From Microbacterium schleiferi (GTDB lineage: Bacteria; Actinomycetota; Actinomycetes; Actinomycetales; Microbacteriaceae), in NCBI RefSeq assembly GCF_020781975.1, contig NZ_JAJGNI010000003.1, positions 186,001-250,000 of the forward strand: 64,000 nucleotides of DNA, in the 5' to 3' direction. Under the pieces are notes generated by a model. That model was not told the origin of the DNA and searched no databases. It saw nothing but the letters and a program-made list of their open reading frames with translations. Numbering within the stretch: position 1 is the stretch's first letter; each line of letters starts with the position of its first letter. Below are positions 53,429 through 61,912 of the stretch, piece after piece. The position numbers were made by a program, and so were the translations under genes.

Positions 53429-53992
53429 ATGACCGAAACGACAACCGTCGAGATCCCCGGCTACCGCGTGGGAACGTGGCAGCTTGATGCGTCGCACAGC
53501 GAGGTCCACTTCACCGTCCGGCACATGATGATCTCGAAGGTGCGGGGCACCTTCGGTGTGAAGAGCGCGACGTTCGTGACTCCCGCGAACCCCCTCGAGA
53601 CCACCGTGACTGCCTCGGTCGACGTGACGTCGGTTGACACCAAGGATGAGGGCCGCGACAAGCACCTCGCCTCGGCCGACTTCTTCGACGCCGAGCAGTA
53701 CCCGACGATGGACTTCGTTTCCACCGGTGTTCGCATCGAGGACGGTGACTTCTTCGTCGACGGCGACCTCACCATTCGTGGCGTCACCAAGCCGGTGACC
53801 TTCGAGGTGGAGTTCGGTGGCTTCGGTAACGACCCGTGGGGCAACTACAAGGCCGGCGCCACGGCCAAGGCTGTCATCAACCGCGAGGACTTCGGTCTGA
53901 CCTGGAACGCTGCGCTCGAGACGGGCGGCGTGCTCGTTGGCAAGGACGTGACGATCGAGCTTGACCTGCAGGGCGCCCTCCAGGCCGACTGA
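53429..53992 (+). CDS. YceI family protein
   Basis: The 187-residue lipocalin-like beta-barrel protein has the YceI signatures: YRVGTWQLDASHSEVHFTVRH, TFGVKSATF, SADFFDAEQYPTMDF, and VTFEVEFGG. YceI proteins bind polyisoprenoids or amphiphiles. There is no signal peptide, so it is cytoplasmic, as usual for the actinobacterial forms. GAGGAGAGA lies directly upstream of the ATG. The upstream 179 bases include a terminator and an AT-richer segment (around 53335) that may hold the promoter. Confidence 0.9.
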   Translation: MTETTTVEIPGYRVGTWQLDASHSEVHFTVRHMMISKVRGTFGVKSATFVTPANPLETTVTASVDVTSVDTKDEGRDKHLASADFFDAEQYPTMDFVSTGVRIEDGDFFVDGDLTIRGVTKPVTFEVEFGGFGNDPWGNYKAGATAKAVINREDFGLTWNAALETGGVLVGKDVTIELDLQGALQAD

Positions 53993-54009
53993 GGCGACGC
54001 GCGACTTTC

Positions 54010-54043
54010 CGGTGGGGCGGATGCTGCGGCATCCGCCCCACCG
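54010..54043. terminator. Bidirectional terminator between yceI and the MFS gene
   Basis: A perfect 15-bp stem (54010-54024 with 54029-54043) with a 4-base loop lies between the convergent stops. Confidence 0.75.
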
Positions 54044-54063
54044 TCGTTCGTCGGCGTGCCCGA

Positions 54064-55374
54064 TCAGGGAACCGGATTGTCAGCGTCGTAGGCGCGGAAG
54101 CCTGGGCTCAGGCGCACGAGCGTGGTCACGATCGCCAGGATGAGCAGGCCGCCGAGCAGTGGCGGGAACCAGAGGGTCGTGAACGTTGCGAGCGTTCCCG
54201 CGTAGAGCGCCCCCACTCGGGGTCCGCCGGCGACGACGACGATGAAGATCCCCTGGAGCCTGCCCCGGATGCTGTCGGGCACCGCAGACTGCATCATGGT
54301 CGACCGGTAGATCGCGCTGACATTGTCGGCGCCGCCTGCGACAGCTAGAACCAGCACGGCCAGAACGATCAGCGCGATGTTGGGCGAGGTCTCGCTGACA
54401 CCGCCAGCGGCGCCGACGCCGAAGGATGCAGCCAGGAGCACGGCACCGAAGGCCAGGATCGCGACGCCGTAGACGAGGATCGCGCGCTCGATTCCCAGCC
54501 CGTGCGCGCGGTACCGTCCGATGCGGCCCGAGAAGAGGCTCGAGAGGAAAGCGCCGGCCGCGAAAGCCGCGGTGAGAGCGCCGGTGGTGATCGCGCCGCC
54601 ACCCAGAAGCACGGCGCCTATCGCGGGAAACAGGGCGAGGGGCTGACCGAACGTCATCGCCGTGATGTCGAGGATGTACTGCAACCGGATGTTCGCGGCG
54701 CGCCGGAGGAACGCGATGCCATCACGCAGCGACTCGAGGCCGGGTCTGACGATCTCGCCTTCGGGGACGATGCGGGGGAGCGTCCAGAGCCCCAGGAACA
54801 GCGAGGTCATCAGCACGACATCGGCGGAGTAGGTCCACGCGTAGCCGACCGTTGCAACGAGCACCCCGGCAAGCGCCGGGCCCGCCATGACCATGATGCC
54901 CACGGTGATGCCCTGCAGGGCGGCAGCCGCCGGGAGAAGCTGCCGCGGTAAGAGTCGAGGGACGATCGCCGAGCGGGTCGCGAGAACCACGGAGTTCGCC
55001 GCGGAGTTGACGATGCTGAGCGCGTAGAGCGACCACACTGTCTCGGACTGGGTCCATGCGAGGATAGCCAGCAGCGCGGTGGAGGCGAAGGTGATGGATG
55101 CCGCCAGCAGTGCGACCAGGCGACGGTCGAATGCGTCGGCAAGCATTCCGCCGTAGAGCCCCGCGACAACCATCGGCACGAGCCCGACGACGGCGATCAT
55201 GGAGACCGCAAAGGTGCTCTGCGTGAGGTCGTAGACGTGGAGCATGACCGCGACGATCGTGAGCTGCCCGCCCAGCCCGGCCAGGGTGGAACCGATCCAC
55301 AGTCGCGCGAAGGCGGGGCTCGCGCGGAAGGGGCGAAGATCGAGGAACTGGTCTCGCGAGATTCGCGCCATCAC
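54064..55374 (-). CDS. MFS transporter (enterobactin-exporter-like, MFS_3)
   Basis: The 436-residue protein has twelve predicted transmembrane helices. Conserved loop 2-3 element GLYGGMLADAFDRRLV (motif A-like) and the general organisation fit the MFS_3/EntS-like exporters, which often pump siderophores or drugs. The substrate is unknown. Its ATG overlaps the DUF167 gene stop by four bases, so the two are co-translated. It is close to but independent from the iron-uptake efeUOB genes. Confidence 0.85.
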   Translation of the reverse strand: MMARISRDQFLDLRPFRASPAFARLWIGSTLAGLGGQLTIVAVMLHVYDLTQSTFAVSMIAVVGLVPMVVAGLYGGMLADAFDRRLVALLAASITFASTALLAILAWTQSETVWSLYALSIVNSAANSVVLATRSAIVPRLLPRQLLPAAAALQGITVGIMVMAGPALAGVLVATVGYAWTYSADVVLMTSLFLGLWTLPRIVPEGEIVRPGLESLRDGIAFLRRAANIRLQYILDITAMTFGQPLALFPAIGAVLLGGGAITTGALTAAFAAGAFLSSLFSGRIGRYRAHGLGIERAILVYGVAILAFGAVLLAASFGVGAAGGVSETSPNIALIVLAVLVLAVAGGADNVSAIYRSTMMQSAVPDSIRGRLQGIFIVVVAGGPRVGALYAGTLATFTTLWFPPLLGGLLILAIVTTLVRLSPGFRAYDADNPVP

Positions 55375-55592
55375 AGGTCGATCTCGACCTGTTTGATGCG
55401 CGCCGAGTGTCCCCGAACGATTGAGACGCGGCTCGGCGAGGTATCGAAGTGTTCTGCCAGCACTCGGGGGAGGGCGGCGTTGGCCTCGCCCTCACGGGCC
55501 GGCTCCCGGAGATACACGACGAGATCGGATCCCACCGTCTCGACCAGGGGGCCGCGCCGGCTCCCGGGTTTTACTCGGACGGTGATGCGCAC
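55371..55592 (-). CDS. DUF167 (YggU) family protein
   Basis: The 73-residue protein shows the DUF167 pattern: ITVRVKPGSRRG and LREPAREGEANAAL, then VSIVRGHSARIKQVEI. Its function is unknown; it is small and cytoplasmic. The GTG start is six bases after TAGCCT on the minus strand (55604-55599), so it is probably leaderless. It overlaps the MFS gene by four bases. Confidence 0.86.
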   Translation of the reverse strand: MRITVRVKPGSRRGPLVETVGSDLVVYLREPAREGEANAALPRVLAEHFDTSPSRVSIVRGHSARIKQVEIDL

Positions 55593-55598
55593 CCGATG

Positions 55599-55604
55599 AG
55601 GCTA
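55599..55604 (-). promoter_or_regulatory. -10 hexamer TAGCCT of the DUF167-MFS operon (leaderless)
   Basis: On the minus strand, six bases before GTG 55592. Confidence 0.55.
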
Positions 55605-55641
55605 CTCCGCGCACGCGCTCGCGGGCTCTGCCCTGGGCTGG

Positions 55642-55647
55642 TAGAGT
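55642..55647 (+). promoter_or_regulatory. -10 hexamer TAGAGT of rpsO
   Basis: TAGAGT lies about 90 bases before the rpsO ATG, giving an RNA leader of roughly 80 bases with GAGAGGGGA near the start. Such a leader could carry an S15-type autoregulatory structure, but no fold is proven. Confidence 0.45.
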
Positions 55648-55737
55648 TGTTCGGTTGCCGTTAGATCGGCCGCGGAGAAAGAGAGCTCGCACAGCAGGTG
55701 ACGGGCACCGCGCAACGAAGAGAGAGGGGATCGTTCT

Positions 55738-56007
55738 ATGGCACTGGAAGCAGAGACCAAGAAGGCGATCATCGAAGAGTACGCAACGCACCCCGGTGAC
55801 ACCGGATCCCCCGAGGTGCAGGTCGCGCTCATGACGCAGCGCATCAAGGACCTCACCGAGCACCTCAAGGAGCACAAGCACGACCACCACTCGCGTCGTG
55901 GCCTGTTCCTGCTCGTCGGTCAGCGCCGTCGTCTGCTCGGCTACCTCCAGGACATCGACATCGAGCGTTACCGCAAGCTGATCGAGCGTCTCGGGCTTCG
56001 CCGCTAA
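55738..56007 (+). CDS. rpsO: 30S ribosomal protein S15
   Basis: S15 binds 16S rRNA early in 30S assembly. The 89-residue protein matches throughout ([57 protein letters not shown]). AGAGAGGGGA precedes the ATG. It is usually followed by pnp; here efeUOB follows after a terminator. Confidence 0.97.
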   Translation: MALEAETKKAIIEEYATHPGDTGSPEVQVALMTQRIKDLTEHLKEHKHDHHSRRGLFLLVGQRRRLLGYLQDIDIERYRKLIERLGLRR

Positions 56008-56033
56008 GCGCGAACCGCGTATATCGCTTTCTC

Positions 56034-56066
56034 GAAGGGTCGTCCCACGGTGTGGGGCGGCCCTTC
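56034..56066 (+). terminator. rpsO terminator
   Basis: A 15-bp stem (56034-56048 with 56052-56066, two G:U pairs) with a 3-base loop lies 27 bases past the stop. It separates rpsO from the efe operon. Confidence 0.75.
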
Positions 56067-56132
56067 GTCGTTGATGTGGGGGTGCGGGTGGGAATTGCTC
56101 AGCCGAGGGGCGGGGGAGTAGTCTCGGAACGC

Positions 56133-56151
56133 TTAGGTAAGGCTTACCGAA
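56133..56151 (+). promoter_or_regulatory. Iron box upstream of efeU (DtxR/IdeR type)
   Basis: TTAGGTAAGGCTTACCGAA matches the 19-base DtxR/IdeR consensus TTAGGTTAGGCTAACCTAA at 16 of 19 positions. It lies 18 bases before the efeU start, so iron-bound DtxR should block efeUOB transcription. Confidence 0.88.
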
Positions 56152-56169
56152 TTCACCCCGAGGATCCGC

Positions 56170-57156
56170 GTGCTCGCTAGCTTTCTGATCGGCCTTCGCG
56201 AAGGGCTCGAAGCGGCGCTTGTCGTCGGCATCCTGGTGGCGTATCTCACACAGCTGGGGCGCCGCGACGTGCTGCCGCGCCTGTGGCTGGGGGTCGCGGG
56301 TGCGATTGCGCTGGCGCTCGCGATCGGAGCCTTCTTCACGTTCGGTGCCTACGCTCTGACCTTTGAAGCGCAGGAGATCATCGGGGGACTGCTGTCCCTG
56401 CTGGCTGTCGCGATGGTCACCTGGATGATCTTCTGGATGCAGAACCACGCGCGAACGCTCGCGAGCGGACTGCGCAGCGGCGTCGACCGGGCTATCGCCA
56501 CCGGCGGACTGTGGGGCATCGTCGTTCTGGGGTTCGTCTCGGTCGCCCGGGAGGGCGTGGAGACGACGCTTCTGCTGTGGTCGATGGTGCAATCGTTCGG
56601 TAACGCGCCGGAGTCGCTCGCCGGCGCCGTGCTCGGCATCCTGTGCGCGGCAGTCCTCGGCTGGCTCGTCGCCCGCGGGATGCTGCGCCTGAACCTCCGC
56701 CGCTTCTTCACCTGGACCGGCGCATTCCTGATCGTGGTCGCGGCGGGCGTGCTGGCCTACGGCATCGGAGATCTGCAGGAGGCGGGCGTCCTCCCGGGTC
56801 CGAACACAGTTCTCGCGCCCGTCGTGGACGGAGTCGTCGCGGTCGGTTGGTCAGGATTCCCGTTCGGCTGGGCCTTTGATCTCACCACCGCGTTCGACCC
56901 CACGAGCCCGGCTGCCGTCATCCTGCAGGCAACCATCGGATTCACCGCCCGCATGAGCTGGTTACAAGTGATCGCCTGGATGCTCTACGTCGGGGTCGTC
57001 GGCGCTCTCTTCCTCGTGCGCGCGGTCACCGCGTCGCCGTCTCCGGCGCCTACACCGCCGACCGCCGGCCCCACGACGGACACGGCCGACTCGAACCTTC
57101 ACTCGTCCGCTCTCAGTCCCCACAGCAAGGAGACCCATGAACACCCTCTCTCGTAG
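56170..57156 (+). CDS. efeU: Iron permease EfeU (FTR1 family)
   Basis: EfeU moves iron across the inner membrane. The 328-residue protein has about seven transmembrane helices and two copies of the FTR1 REXXE-like motif, REGLEAAL (first helix) and REGVETTLL (mid-protein), which bind ferric iron. The C-terminal tail (about 290-328) is Pro/Thr-rich. GTG 56170 is preceded by GAGGA. The coding region overlaps efeO by 20 bases, so translation is coupled. It is iron-regulated by the upstream box. Confidence 0.93.
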   Translation: MLASFLIGLREGLEAALVVGILVAYLTQLGRRDVLPRLWLGVAGAIALALAIGAFFTFGAYALTFEAQEIIGGLLSLLAVAMVTWMIFWMQNHARTLASGLRSGVDRAIATGGLWGIVVLGFVSVAREGVETTLLLWSMVQSFGNAPESLAGAVLGILCAAVLGWLVARGMLRLNLRRFFTWTGAFLIVVAAGVLAYGIGDLQEAGVLPGPNTVLAPVVDGVVAVGWSGFPFGWAFDLTTAFDPTSPAAVILQATIGFTARMSWLQVIAWMLYVGVVGALFLVRAVTASPSPAPTPPTAGPTTDTADSNLHSSALSPHSKETHEHPLS

Positions 57157-58369
57157 CCTCACCCTGGTCGCCGCGACCGCGGTCGGCTCCCTCGTCCTCG
57201 CTGGCTGCGTGGCCCGCGCCGATCAGGCAGCAGGCGACGCGCTCACCGTCACCTCGACGGATGACTCGTGCGAGATCTCCTCTGCCAGCTCTGCCAGTGG
57301 CACGCTGAACTTCGCGGTGACGAACGCAGGCTCGGAGACCACAGAGTTCTATCTGCTCGCCAGCGACGGGCTACGGATCGTCGGCGAGGTCGAGAACATC
57401 GCCCCCGGCGCATCGCGCACTCTCACGGTTCTGGCCCAGCCCGGCGACTACTACACGCTGTGCAAACCGGGAATGATCGGCGATGGCGTGGGCCGCGCGG
57501 CTTTCGCCGTCACCGGTGAGGCAGTCGAGGTGGACGCTCAGGATGCCGAACTCAAGCAGCAGGCGGTGGATCTGTACGCGGCATTCGTGAAGGATCAGGT
57601 GGGTCAGCTCGTTCCCGCCGTCGACGATTTCGTCGCAGCCTATGTCGCGGGCGACGACGACACCGCCCGCGCGATGTTCCCGCAGGTGCGCGCGTATTAC
57701 GAGCGCATCGAGCCCGTGGCAGAGGCGCTGGGTGACCTCGACCCCCGCATCGATTTCCGTGAGGTCGACGCCGTCGCGGACGGCATCGACTGGACGGGCT
57801 TCCACCGGATCGAAAAGGATCTCTGGGTCCCCGCGACCGATGCCCTCAACTCCGATGGTGTGACCCTGGCATGGCAGGACTGGGCGCCGTCGACGCCCGA
57901 GCAGCGGGCTGACTTCGGTGACCTGCTCATCGCCGATGTGCAGGAACTGTACGACTACGTGCACGGTCAGGAGTTCGTGGACACACTCGAGTCGCAGGGC
58001 ATCGCGGGCGTTTCCAACGGCGCAATCGCCCTGCTCGATGAGGTAGCGACCGGCAAGATCAGCGGCGAGGAGGACTGGTGGTCGGGTACCGACCTGTACG
58101 ACTTCGCCGCCAACGTCGAGGGGTCGAAGATGGCCTTCTCACTCGTCCGCGACTTCGCGCTCTCGAGTGGCCCCGACGGGGAGGAACTCGTCGCGCTGAT
58201 CGACGATGGATACGCTCAGCTGGAGGCGGAGCTGGCGGAGTTCGGCTCGCTCAGCGACGGATTCGTCTCATACGGCACACTGACGGAGGCTGACAAGCGC
58301 ACGCTGTCCGACCAGATCAACACCCTCGCCGAGCCGCTGTCGCAGCTGACGGTGACAGTCCTGGAGTGA
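57137..58369 (+). CDS. efeO: EfeO iron-uptake lipoprotein (cupredoxin plus M75 domains)
   Basis: EfeO supplies iron to EfeU. The 410-residue protein has a lipoprotein signal (lipobox LAGC), an N-terminal cupredoxin-like domain (about 30-130: GTLNFAVTNAGSETTEFYLL, with DYYTLCKPGM) and a C-terminal imelysin-like M75 domain (about 150-405) with the HxxE iron-binding signature in FHRIEKDLW. It is extracytoplasmic and membrane-anchored. It overlaps efeU by 20 bases and efeB follows directly. Confidence 0.93.
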   Translation: MNTLSRSLTLVAATAVGSLVLAGCVARADQAAGDALTVTSTDDSCEISSASSASGTLNFAVTNAGSETTEFYLLASDGLRIVGEVENIAPGASRTLTVLAQPGDYYTLCKPGMIGDGVGRAAFAVTGEAVEVDAQDAELKQQAVDLYAAFVKDQVGQLVPAVDDFVAAYVAGDDDTARAMFPQVRAYYERIEPVAEALGDLDPRIDFREVDAVADGIDWTGFHRIEKDLWVPATDALNSDGVTLAWQDWAPSTPEQRADFGDLLIADVQELYDYVHGQEFVDTLESQGIAGVSNGAIALLDEVATGKISGEEDWWSGTDLYDFAANVEGSKMAFSLVRDFALSSGPDGEELVALIDDGYAQLEAELAEFGSLSDGFVSYGTLTEADKRTLSDQINTLAEPLSQLTVTVLE

Positions 58370-58371
58370 GT

Positions 58372-59661
58372 ATGACCAATCCTGCATCGCAGGAACGCCC
58401 GGTGGCCGGGCTGAGCAGGCGAGGCCTGCTCGGCCTGGCGCTGGGTGCCGGCGCCGCGGGGGTCGCCGTCGGCGTCGGCGGCGCCGCGGTGGTGGCGCGC
58501 GTCTCGGACGCGCAGGCCGCGCCGCGCGCCGACACGCACCCCTTCTTCGGGGAGCATCAGTCCGGGATCACGACGGAGGTGCAAGACCACCTTCACTTCG
58601 CAGCCTTCGACGTGATGGACACGACCAGCCGCGAGGAACTGGTCGAACTGCTCCAGGACTGGAGCTATGCCGCGTCGAGAATGATGCTCGGGCTCGAGGT
58701 CAGCGCCTCCGGAGCCGTGGGCGGCTCACCGGAGGCGCCACCGGACGATACCGGTGAGGCGCTCGGGCTGCCGGCGAGCAATCTGACCATCACCTTCGGT
58801 TTCGGGCCTACGCTGTTCCGCACCGCGGACGGAGCAGATCGTTTCGGAATCGCAGCCCAGGCGCCTGAGGCGCTCGCGCCCCTGCCACCGTTCCTCGGTG
58901 ACGACCTCGACCCAAACCACACCGGTGGCGACCTGTGCATCCAGGCCTGTGCCGATGATCCGCAGGTCGCCGTGCACGCCGTGCGCAACCTCAGCCGCAT
59001 CGCGTTTGGACGAGCGCGCCTCCGTTGGTCGCAGCTCGGGTTCGGTCGCACCTCACGAACGTCAGCGCAGCAGCAGACCCCGCGAAATCTCTTCGGGTTC
59101 AAAGACGGCACCGCCAACCTCCTGGCGACCGACGAGGATGCGCTCGCCGAGCACGTCTGGGTCTCGTCCGAGGATGGCCCAGCCTGGCTCGCCGGGGGCT
59201 CGTATCTCGTCGCCCGCAAGATCGCGATGAAGATCGAGACGTGGGACCGGGTTCGCCTCGTCGAGCAGGAGCAGATCACCGGCCGCGCCAAAGGCAGCGG
59301 TGCCCCCTTGAGCGGAGGCGACGAGTTCACCGCTCCTGACTTCGCCGCGCTCTCGGCATCCGGTGGAACCGCCATCGACCCTGCATCCCACGTCGCGCGG
59401 GCGCATCCCGACCACAACGGCGGCATCCGGATGCTGCGTCGCGGCTACAACTACGTCGATGGAAACACCGTGCTCGGCAGGCTGGATGCTGGGCTGTTCT
59501 TCCTCGGCTACGTGCGCTCGCCGGATCGGTTCATCACGGTGCAGCGCTCGGTCGCAACCGACCTCATGATGGAGTATCTCCTCACGATCGGATCGGGCAT
59601 CTGGGCCATCCCGCCGGCGCCCTCGGAAGGCTCGTTCGTCGGCGCCGCGCTGTTCTCGTAG
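58372..59661 (+). CDS. efeB: EfeB deferrochelatase (Dyp-type peroxidase), Tat-exported
   Basis: EfeB is a haem-dependent peroxidase reported to release iron from haem in the periplasm or outside. The 429-residue protein has a Tat signal (SRRGLLGLALGAG, then a hydrophobic stretch) and the Dyp signatures GFKDGTANL (GXXDG) and the proximal-His block SHVARAHPDHNGG. ATG 58372 is preferred over GTG 58366 because GGAG lies five bases before it. The gene ends the efeUOB operon; its start is just after the efeO stop. Confidence 0.93.
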   Translation: MTNPASQERPVAGLSRRGLLGLALGAGAAGVAVGVGGAAVVARVSDAQAAPRADTHPFFGEHQSGITTEVQDHLHFAAFDVMDTTSREELVELLQDWSYAASRMMLGLEVSASGAVGGSPEAPPDDTGEALGLPASNLTITFGFGPTLFRTADGADRFGIAAQAPEALAPLPPFLGDDLDPNHTGGDLCIQACADDPQVAVHAVRNLSRIAFGRARLRWSQLGFGRTSRTSAQQQTPRNLFGFKDGTANLLATDEDALAEHVWVSSEDGPAWLAGGSYLVARKIAMKIETWDRVRLVEQEQITGRAKGSGAPLSGGDEFTAPDFAALSASGGTAIDPASHVARAHPDHNGGIRMLRRGYNYVDGNTVLGRLDAGLFFLGYVRSPDRFITVQRSVATDLMMEYLLTIGSGIWAIPPAPSEGSFVGAALFS

Positions 59662-59709
59662 GCCGGAATACTGCCTGCGCGAGCGCTGCTGGAGTAGTCT
59701 CGGGCGTCG

Positions 59710-60624
59710 ATGACGCTTACCGATGACGCCCGCGAGCGGGATGCGGCGATTCCCGACCTCGACTGGCGGGTCTTCCCCGCCGGGACTGTGCGTGACCAGT
59801 TCGATGCCCCGAGCGGGAAGCTCGCACGGGTGAGTCTCGGTAGCGGCGCGCGCGGACGGGTGGTGCTCTTTCCCGGCGTGACAGGTTCCAAAGAGGACTT
59901 CACGCTCATGCTGCCGCTCCTCGCCGAGGCAGGCTACCGTGTGGAGGCGTACGACCTTGCGGGCCAGTACGAGTCGAGGGATGCCGGCCCCGAGAACCTC
60001 GATCCGCCCCGGACCCGCTACGACTATCCGCTGTTCATCGAAGACCTGACCGCCGTCCTTGAGAACGGCGCGAGCGCCCACGTGCTCGGGTACTCCTTTG
60101 CCGGACTCGTGTCTCAGCTGATCGTCGCCGAGCGTCCGGAACTGTTCGCAACACTCACCCTGTTGTCCACTCCGCCCGCCACCGGGCAGGTATTCCGGGG
60201 CGTGAAGCGAATCGGCCGGTTCAGCAGTCTCGCGGGCCCGCGAAGCGGCGCCTCACTCCTGCTGTGGGGCATCCGGAACAACCTCAACCGGGTCCCCCCG
60301 CAACGCATCGCCTTCGTTCGTGCGCGATTCGCTCTGACCCGTCGCGAAAGCGTCGATGACATCGTCGGGCTCATGATGCGGATGCCGGATGTCGCGGATG
60401 CGGTGCGCGCGGCATCCGTGCCCACGCTCGTCGCGACGGGGGCACATGACCTGTGGCCCACCGAGCAGTACGTCGCGTACGCGCGGCGCATCGGCGCGCA
60501 AGTGGCGGTCTACGAAACGGGACATAGCCCGTGCGAGACGGCGCCCCATCAGCTGGTGCGCGACATGCTCGCGATGTTTGCCGAGGTCGACGGTCTGCCC
60601 GATCCTGTCGATGCCGGGGAATAG
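59710..60624 (+). CDS. Alpha/beta hydrolase
   Basis: The 304-residue protein has the alpha/beta-hydrolase core: VVLFPGVTGSKEDF (oxyanion region), the nucleophile elbow GYSFAG (serine about 139), the acid in GAHDLWP (about 246) and the histidine in ETGHSPCE (about 272). The substrate is unknown. A TAGTCT lies nine bases before the ATG, suggesting a very short leader. It follows efeB by 48 bases but is probably a separate gene. Confidence 0.82.
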   Translation: MTLTDDARERDAAIPDLDWRVFPAGTVRDQFDAPSGKLARVSLGSGARGRVVLFPGVTGSKEDFTLMLPLLAEAGYRVEAYDLAGQYESRDAGPENLDPPRTRYDYPLFIEDLTAVLENGASAHVLGYSFAGLVSQLIVAERPELFATLTLLSTPPATGQVFRGVKRIGRFSSLAGPRSGASLLLWGIRNNLNRVPPQRIAFVRARFALTRRESVDDIVGLMMRMPDVADAVRAASVPTLVATGAHDLWPTEQYVAYARRIGAQVAVYETGHSPCETAPHQLVRDMLAMFAEVDGLPDPVDAGE

Positions 60625-60705
60625 ATTCGCCGGCACCGCGTTGCACAAGATACATTCACTTGCATAGATCGGCCGCACACCCCGCGACCGGGAGCGGAGA
60701 GCACG

Positions 60706-61911
60706 ATGAGCCAGATGCAGTTCGGGATCTTCACCGTCAGCGACATCACGGAAGACCCCACGACAGGTCACACTCCCAGCGAGGCTGAGCGGATCCGGGC
60801 GACGCTGCAGATCGCCAAGCACGCCGAGGAGGTGGGACTTGACGTCTTCGCCCTGGGCGAGCACCACAACCCGCCGTTCTGGTCTTCTTCGCCGACGACG
60901 ACCCTCGCCTACATCGCGGGCCAGACCGAGCGCATCCTGCTCTCGACTGCCACGACCCTGATCACAACCAATGACCCCGTGAAGATCGCTGAAGACTATG
61001 CGATGCTCCAGCACGTCTCAGGTGGCCGGGCTGACCTCATCCTCGGTCGCGGCAATACGGGCCCGGTGTATCCGTGGTTCGGAAAGGACATCCGTCAGGG
61101 CCTGAACCTTGCCGTCGAGAACTACGCACTGCTTCACCGACTCTGGCGCGAGGATGTCGTGGACTGGCAGGGTCAATTCCGCACGCCGCTGCAGGGCTTC
61201 ACGTCGACGCCGCGGCCGCTCGACGGCGTTCCCCCGTTTGTCTGGCACGGCTCCATCCGCACCCCTGAGATCGCCGAGCAGGCCGCGTACTACGGCGACG
61301 GCTTCTTCGCGAACAACATCTTCTGGCCCAAGGAGCACTTCCAGCGGCTGGTCACCCTCTATCGCGAGCGGTTCGAGCACTACGGTCACGGCACCCCGGA
61401 GCAGGCGATCGTCGGGCTCGGCGGGCAGGTATTCATGCACCGCAACTCCCAGGAGGCGGTCCGCGAATTCCGCCCATACTTCGATAACGCGCCGGTCTAC
61501 GGCAACGGACCGAGCCTGGAGGACTTCACCGAAATGACGCCGCTGACGGTGGGTTCGCCGCAGCAGGTCATCGATCGGTACGCGGCGATGCGGGAGCACT
61601 TCGGTGACTACCAGCGCCAGATGTTCTTGATCGACCACGCGGGCCTGCCCCTGAAGGCCGTTCTCGAGCAACTCGACATGCTCGGCGGCGAGGTCGTGCC
61701 GGTGCTCCGTAAGGAGCTCGCGAAGGATCGCCCGGCAGGCGTCGCCGACGCTCCGACACACGAGAGCCTGGTAGCAGCGGCCGGGGGAGCGCGTGAAGCT
61801 CGGCCGCGGCCCAACCGCGGCGACAACGTCACCGGCGGCTCCCCGTACCGTGACAGCGCGCCGCTTGCAGGTGCCGCATTCGGTGCCGCAGCGACACGTC
61901 AGGGGGCGTGA
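60706..61911 (+). CDS. LLM class flavin-dependent oxidoreductase (CE1758 family)
   Basis: The 401-residue luciferase-like monooxygenase has the TIM-barrel pattern: FGIFTVSDITEDPTTGHT at the N-terminus, ALGEHHNPPFWSSSP, HVSGGRADLILGRGN, and VWHGSIRTPEIAE. Such proteins use reduced FMN and oxygen on an unknown organic substrate. It is followed by an FMN reductase after one base, the CE1758/CE1759 pair known from Corynebacterium. The C-terminal tail (about 350-401) is disordered. Confidence 0.88.
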   Translation: MSQMQFGIFTVSDITEDPTTGHTPSEAERIRATLQIAKHAEEVGLDVFALGEHHNPPFWSSSPTTTLAYIAGQTERILLSTATTLITTNDPVKIAEDYAMLQHVSGGRADLILGRGNTGPVYPWFGKDIRQGLNLAVENYALLHRLWREDVVDWQGQFRTPLQGFTSTPRPLDGVPPFVWHGSIRTPEIAEQAAYYGDGFFANNIFWPKEHFQRLVTLYRERFEHYGHGTPEQAIVGLGGQVFMHRNSQEAVREFRPYFDNAPVYGNGPSLEDFTEMTPLTVGSPQQVIDRYAAMREHFGDYQRQMFLIDHAGLPLKAVLEQLDMLGGEVVPVLRKELAKDRPAGVADAPTHESLVAAAGGAREARPRPNRGDNVTGGSPYRDSAPLAGAAFGAAATRQGA

Positions 61912-61912
61912 G

